Positions 61,940 through 64,000 of a stretch of DNA of 64,000 nt are shown piece after piece. The notes under the pieces are model-generated. The model was given only the letters and a program-made list of their open reading frames with translations. It ran no database searches and was not told the origin of the DNA. The translations under genes were made by a program, and so were the position numbers. Source of the DNA: Streptomyces toxytricini (GTDB lineage Bacteria; Actinomycetota; Actinomycetes; Streptomycetales; Streptomycetaceae); the NCBI RefSeq assembly GCF_014649915.1, contig NZ_BMTY01000023.1:1-64000 (forward strand). The letters run 5' to 3'. Each line of letters opens with the position of its first letter. Positions within the stretch are counted from its first letter, which is position 1.

Positions 61940-63637
61940 ATGCACACCGCCCCGCCCCCGCCGTACGCCGTCCCCGTCGAGGGCGCGGCGCCCTTCGGCC
62001 GGCGCCTCGCGCTCGTCGACCGGCGGGGCCGGCTCGTCCGCCCGCCCGAACTCGCCGCAGTCGGCCGGTTCCACCCGGGCGGCCGCGGCGGATGGACGGC
62101 CCCCGCCGCGGACCTCGCCGGACGCTGGGGCTACCTCGACGGGCAGGGCGCCTGGCGGGCCGCGCCGCACCTGGAACACGCCGGCGACTTCGACGACTCC
62201 GGGTTCTCCCCGTTCCTCGCCGAAGGGCTGTGGGGTTACGCCGACACCGCCGGAACCCCCGCCGTCACCGCCCGGTTCACCGAGGCCGGACCCTTCCGGC
62301 ACGGGCTGGCCGTCGTCCGCACCCCGGACGGCGTCGGCTACGCCGCCCCGGACGGCACGCTCGCCATCGGCGGACGCTACCTCCAGGCAGGCCTGTTCGG
62401 GCCCGTCGGCCTGGGCGCCGTCCGCCTCGCCGACGGCCTCTGCGGCTACGTCGACCGCGCCGGCCGGCTCGCCGTGCCCGCCCGCTTCGACGGTGCGCGG
62501 CCCTTCAACACCGCCGGGACGGCCCCCGTCCTCGTCGGCACCGAGTGGGGCCTGATCGACACGGCGGGGGAGTGGGTCGTCGAACCGCGCTACCGCAGAC
62601 TGGACGCCTTCGACGACAGCGGCCTCGCCTACGCCTCCGCAGACACCGCCGAAGGCTTCTTCACCGGCTACCTGGACCCCCGCGGGAACGCCGTGCTGCG
62701 CTGCGAGAACGAGATGGACGACGCGCCGTCCTGCGGCCTGGTCAAGGTCGGCGACGGGTACAGGCGCGGATTCCGCGACGCGGCCGGCGCGTGGGCCGTT
62801 CCGGCCTTGTACGAGTGGGCAGACCGCTTCGACGCCGGCGGCGCCTGCGTCGCCCGCCGCGCGGAGCCGCCCGCGTGGGGCGTGCTGCGCACCGACGGCC
62901 GGTTCACCGCCGTCCCGCATCCGGAGCCCGTCACCGACGACGACGGCTGGATCACCGGTTTCGACGGGGGCCACGGGCTGGCGGCGTTCCTGACGGCCGA
63001 CGGGGCGGTGGTCCACGTCGACCGCGAGGGCCGCGACGTGTGCCGCACCGAGGCGGCCGCCGACGGCGCCGCCGCCACTCTCCGCGACGCCTCCGGCGCG
63101 GCCGTCTGGAGCGGCGGCGCGACAGCCGGCACCTTCGAGTCGCCGGAGGCCTGGCTCTCCGGGAGCGTCCGCTCCTGCATCGACCACGGCGACGCCTGGG
63201 ACGGCGACGCCGCCGAGGCCGCCCGGCAGCTGCTGGCGGAGCCCGCCCGCCCCTTCCTCCCCTGCTCGCTGATCTTCGGCGGTGACGACGCGTACGACCT
63301 GTCCGACCTCGACGCGTACGACAGGGAACGCGTCCGGGCCGGCGCCCTCGCCGTGATCGCGTCCAAGTGGCTCGCCGCGGAATGGATCGCGGAGTACCCC
63401 TTCCTCCTCGACGCCGCCCGGACCTGCTTCGACGAGATCACCCGCACCCTCGAACAGCGGCTGCGCGCCGCCTTCGGCGACCCCCTCTCCGGTGTGCGGA
63501 CCAGCCTGCGCAGCGGCGACGGCGAGTGGTCCGCCACCTGGGAGGTCGCCGGCCGGTACCTGGTCCTGCAGTTCCACGCCCAAATCGGCGACGGCGACAC
63601 CGAGTTCCAGGTGTGGCTGGCGGCCGTCGACGCCTGA
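61940..63637 (+). CDS. WG-repeat protein
   Basis: A 565-aa protein. The N-terminal about 300 residues contain WG beta-repeats: AGRWGYLDGQGAWRAAPHLEHAGDF, GLWGYADTAGTPAVTARFTEAGPF, GLCGYVDRAGRLAVPARFDGARPF and EWGLIDTAGEWVVEPRYRRLDAF, each about 45 residues with a W/C-G-Y/L-x-D core. The remaining part is a soluble domain I do not recognise (SCIDHGDAWDGDAAEAARQL; FLPCSLIFGGDDAYDLSD). No signal peptide. WG repeats are thought to bind proteins; the role here is unknown. The ATG has an ACGAGGGA site. Confidence 0.88.
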   Translation: MHTAPPPPYAVPVEGAAPFGRRLALVDRRGRLVRPPELAAVGRFHPGGRGGWTAPAADLAGRWGYLDGQGAWRAAPHLEHAGDFDDSGFSPFLAEGLWGYADTAGTPAVTARFTEAGPFRHGLAVVRTPDGVGYAAPDGTLAIGGRYLQAGLFGPVGLGAVRLADGLCGYVDRAGRLAVPARFDGARPFNTAGTAPVLVGTEWGLIDTAGEWVVEPRYRRLDAFDDSGLAYASADTAEGFFTGYLDPRGNAVLRCENEMDDAPSCGLVKVGDGYRRGFRDAAGAWAVPALYEWADRFDAGGACVARRAEPPAWGVLRTDGRFTAVPHPEPVTDDDGWITGFDGGHGLAAFLTADGAVVHVDREGRDVCRTEAAADGAAATLRDASGAAVWSGGATAGTFESPEAWLSGSVRSCIDHGDAWDGDAAEAARQLLAEPARPFLPCSLIFGGDDAYDLSDLDAYDRERVRAGALAVIASKWLAAEWIAEYPFLLDAARTCFDEITRTLEQRLRAAFGDPLSGVRTSLRSGDGEWSATWEVAGRYLVLQFHAQIGDGDTEFQVWLAAVDA

Positions 63638-63649
63638 CCGGCCCAGCGC

Positions 63650-63670
63650 GCCCGGCGCGATCCGCCGGGC
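63650..63670. terminator. Short hairpin terminator between convergent genes
   Basis: GCCCGGCG (63650-63657) pairs with CGCCGGGC (63663-63670), loop 5 nt, in the 43-bp gap between the WG-repeat gene and the partial hydrolase. Confidence 0.45.
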
Positions 63671-63680
63671 GGCGGCGGGG

Positions 63681-64000
63681 TCAGGCGCTGCCCGGGTCCG
63701 GGAGCGGGGCCAGGCGCCGCCGTAGGAACTCCACGGTCCGCTTTCGGGCGGCCAGCGCGGGATGCCCCTGCACCTCCCGGACCTCCCGCGTCAGCACCGA
63801 GTGGGCCTTCCGTCCGAAGCCTTCCGCGTTGCCCGGCCCGGAGTCCAGTTCGATGTACTCGAACGCGTCGCCGAGCCGGGCGCGGAGCGTCGCGAAACGG
63901 TCGCCGGGGACCAGCCCGTCCCCGGTGAACCGCGCCCCGAGGACGCACAGCCCGTCCTCCCGCGTGCGCCGGGCCACGTCCCGCAGCTCCTCTTCCGACA
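63681..64000 (-). CDS. Alpha/beta hydrolase (dienelactone hydrolase-like), C-terminal part
   Basis: Partial: the frame stays open to the window edge, and 106 residues are visible. They show the end of an alpha/beta hydrolase: strand GLCVLGARFTGDGLVPGDRFATL, with Asp in TGD as possible catalytic acid, then IELDSGPGNAEGFGRKAHSVLTREV, with the His a possible catalytic base, and a final helix AARKRTVEFLRRRLAPL. The nucleophile region lies outside the window, so the family assignment is tentative. Confidence 0.65.
   Translation of the reverse strand, partial: SEEELRDVARRTREDGLCVLGARFTGDGLVPGDRFATLRARLGDAFEYIELDSGPGNAEGFGRKAHSVLTREVREVQGHPALAARKRTVEFLRRRLAPLPDPGSA

Overview
The window is chromosomal DNA of a Streptomyces-like actinomycete. 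The evidence is very high G+C, codons ending almost always in G or C, GTG and TTG starts, AfsR/SARP regulators, a modular polyketide synthase and a Streptomyces-type contractile injection system (CIS). No rRNA, canonical tRNA, integrase, transposase or CRISPR array was found. Everything here was read by eye, and family names rest on visible motifs and gene order.

Layout. 1-10.8 kb: two large non-coding palindromic repeat islands (1-1167, cut by the window edge, and about 8813-10730) bracket five genes: a TetR/aldo-keto reductase pair with twin operators, an EF-G paralogue behind a leader peptide and attenuator-like hairpins, a FUSC-type membrane protein and a peptide deformylase. 10.8-18.3 kb: housekeeping and accessory genes (two hypotheticals, a MarR/hydrolase pair, a DUF305/DUF6153-type pair, a MscS channel, a SnoaL-like protein divergent from PadR, a GDSL esterase). 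18.35-19.5 kb: an unrecognised 243-aa protein followed by two structured RNAs. Each has a T-arm, then both acceptor strands closed by a short loop, then a D-arm. This is a circularly permuted tRNA order like that of bacterial Y RNAs (YrlA), and I consider it the most interesting locus of the window. 19.8-29.5 kb: a compact minus-strand operon of an O-methyltransferase, a one-module PKS (AMP-ligase, ACP, KS, AT, ACP, TE) and an acyl-CoA dehydrogenase/oxidase-like enzyme, which probably makes a small aryl or acyl polyketide. 29.6-31.3 kb: a membrane protein and a GNAT-NTF2 fusion.

31.4-60.4 kb: a CIS locus. The minus-strand structural operon runs from sheath (45839) through tube, tail assembly protein, a 50-aa protein, a giant Ala/Pro-rich protein, a second tube-like protein, LysM hub, VgrG-like spike, gp25, gpJ-like and gpI-like baseplate proteins, to a zinc-ribbon/transmembrane/discoidin-like protein (31360). 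A second minus-strand group holds a LuxR regulator, a DUF4255 terminator protein and an AAA+ ATPase. Three BTAD/NB-ARC regulators and an Ig-like/transmembrane/peptidoglycan-binding-like protein lie among them, which suggests tight control of CIS expression and possible envelope contact. 60.4-64 kb: an 800-bp stretch without a supported gene, a nucleoside-kinase-like protein, a WG-repeat protein, and the C-terminal part of an alpha/beta hydrolase at the edge.
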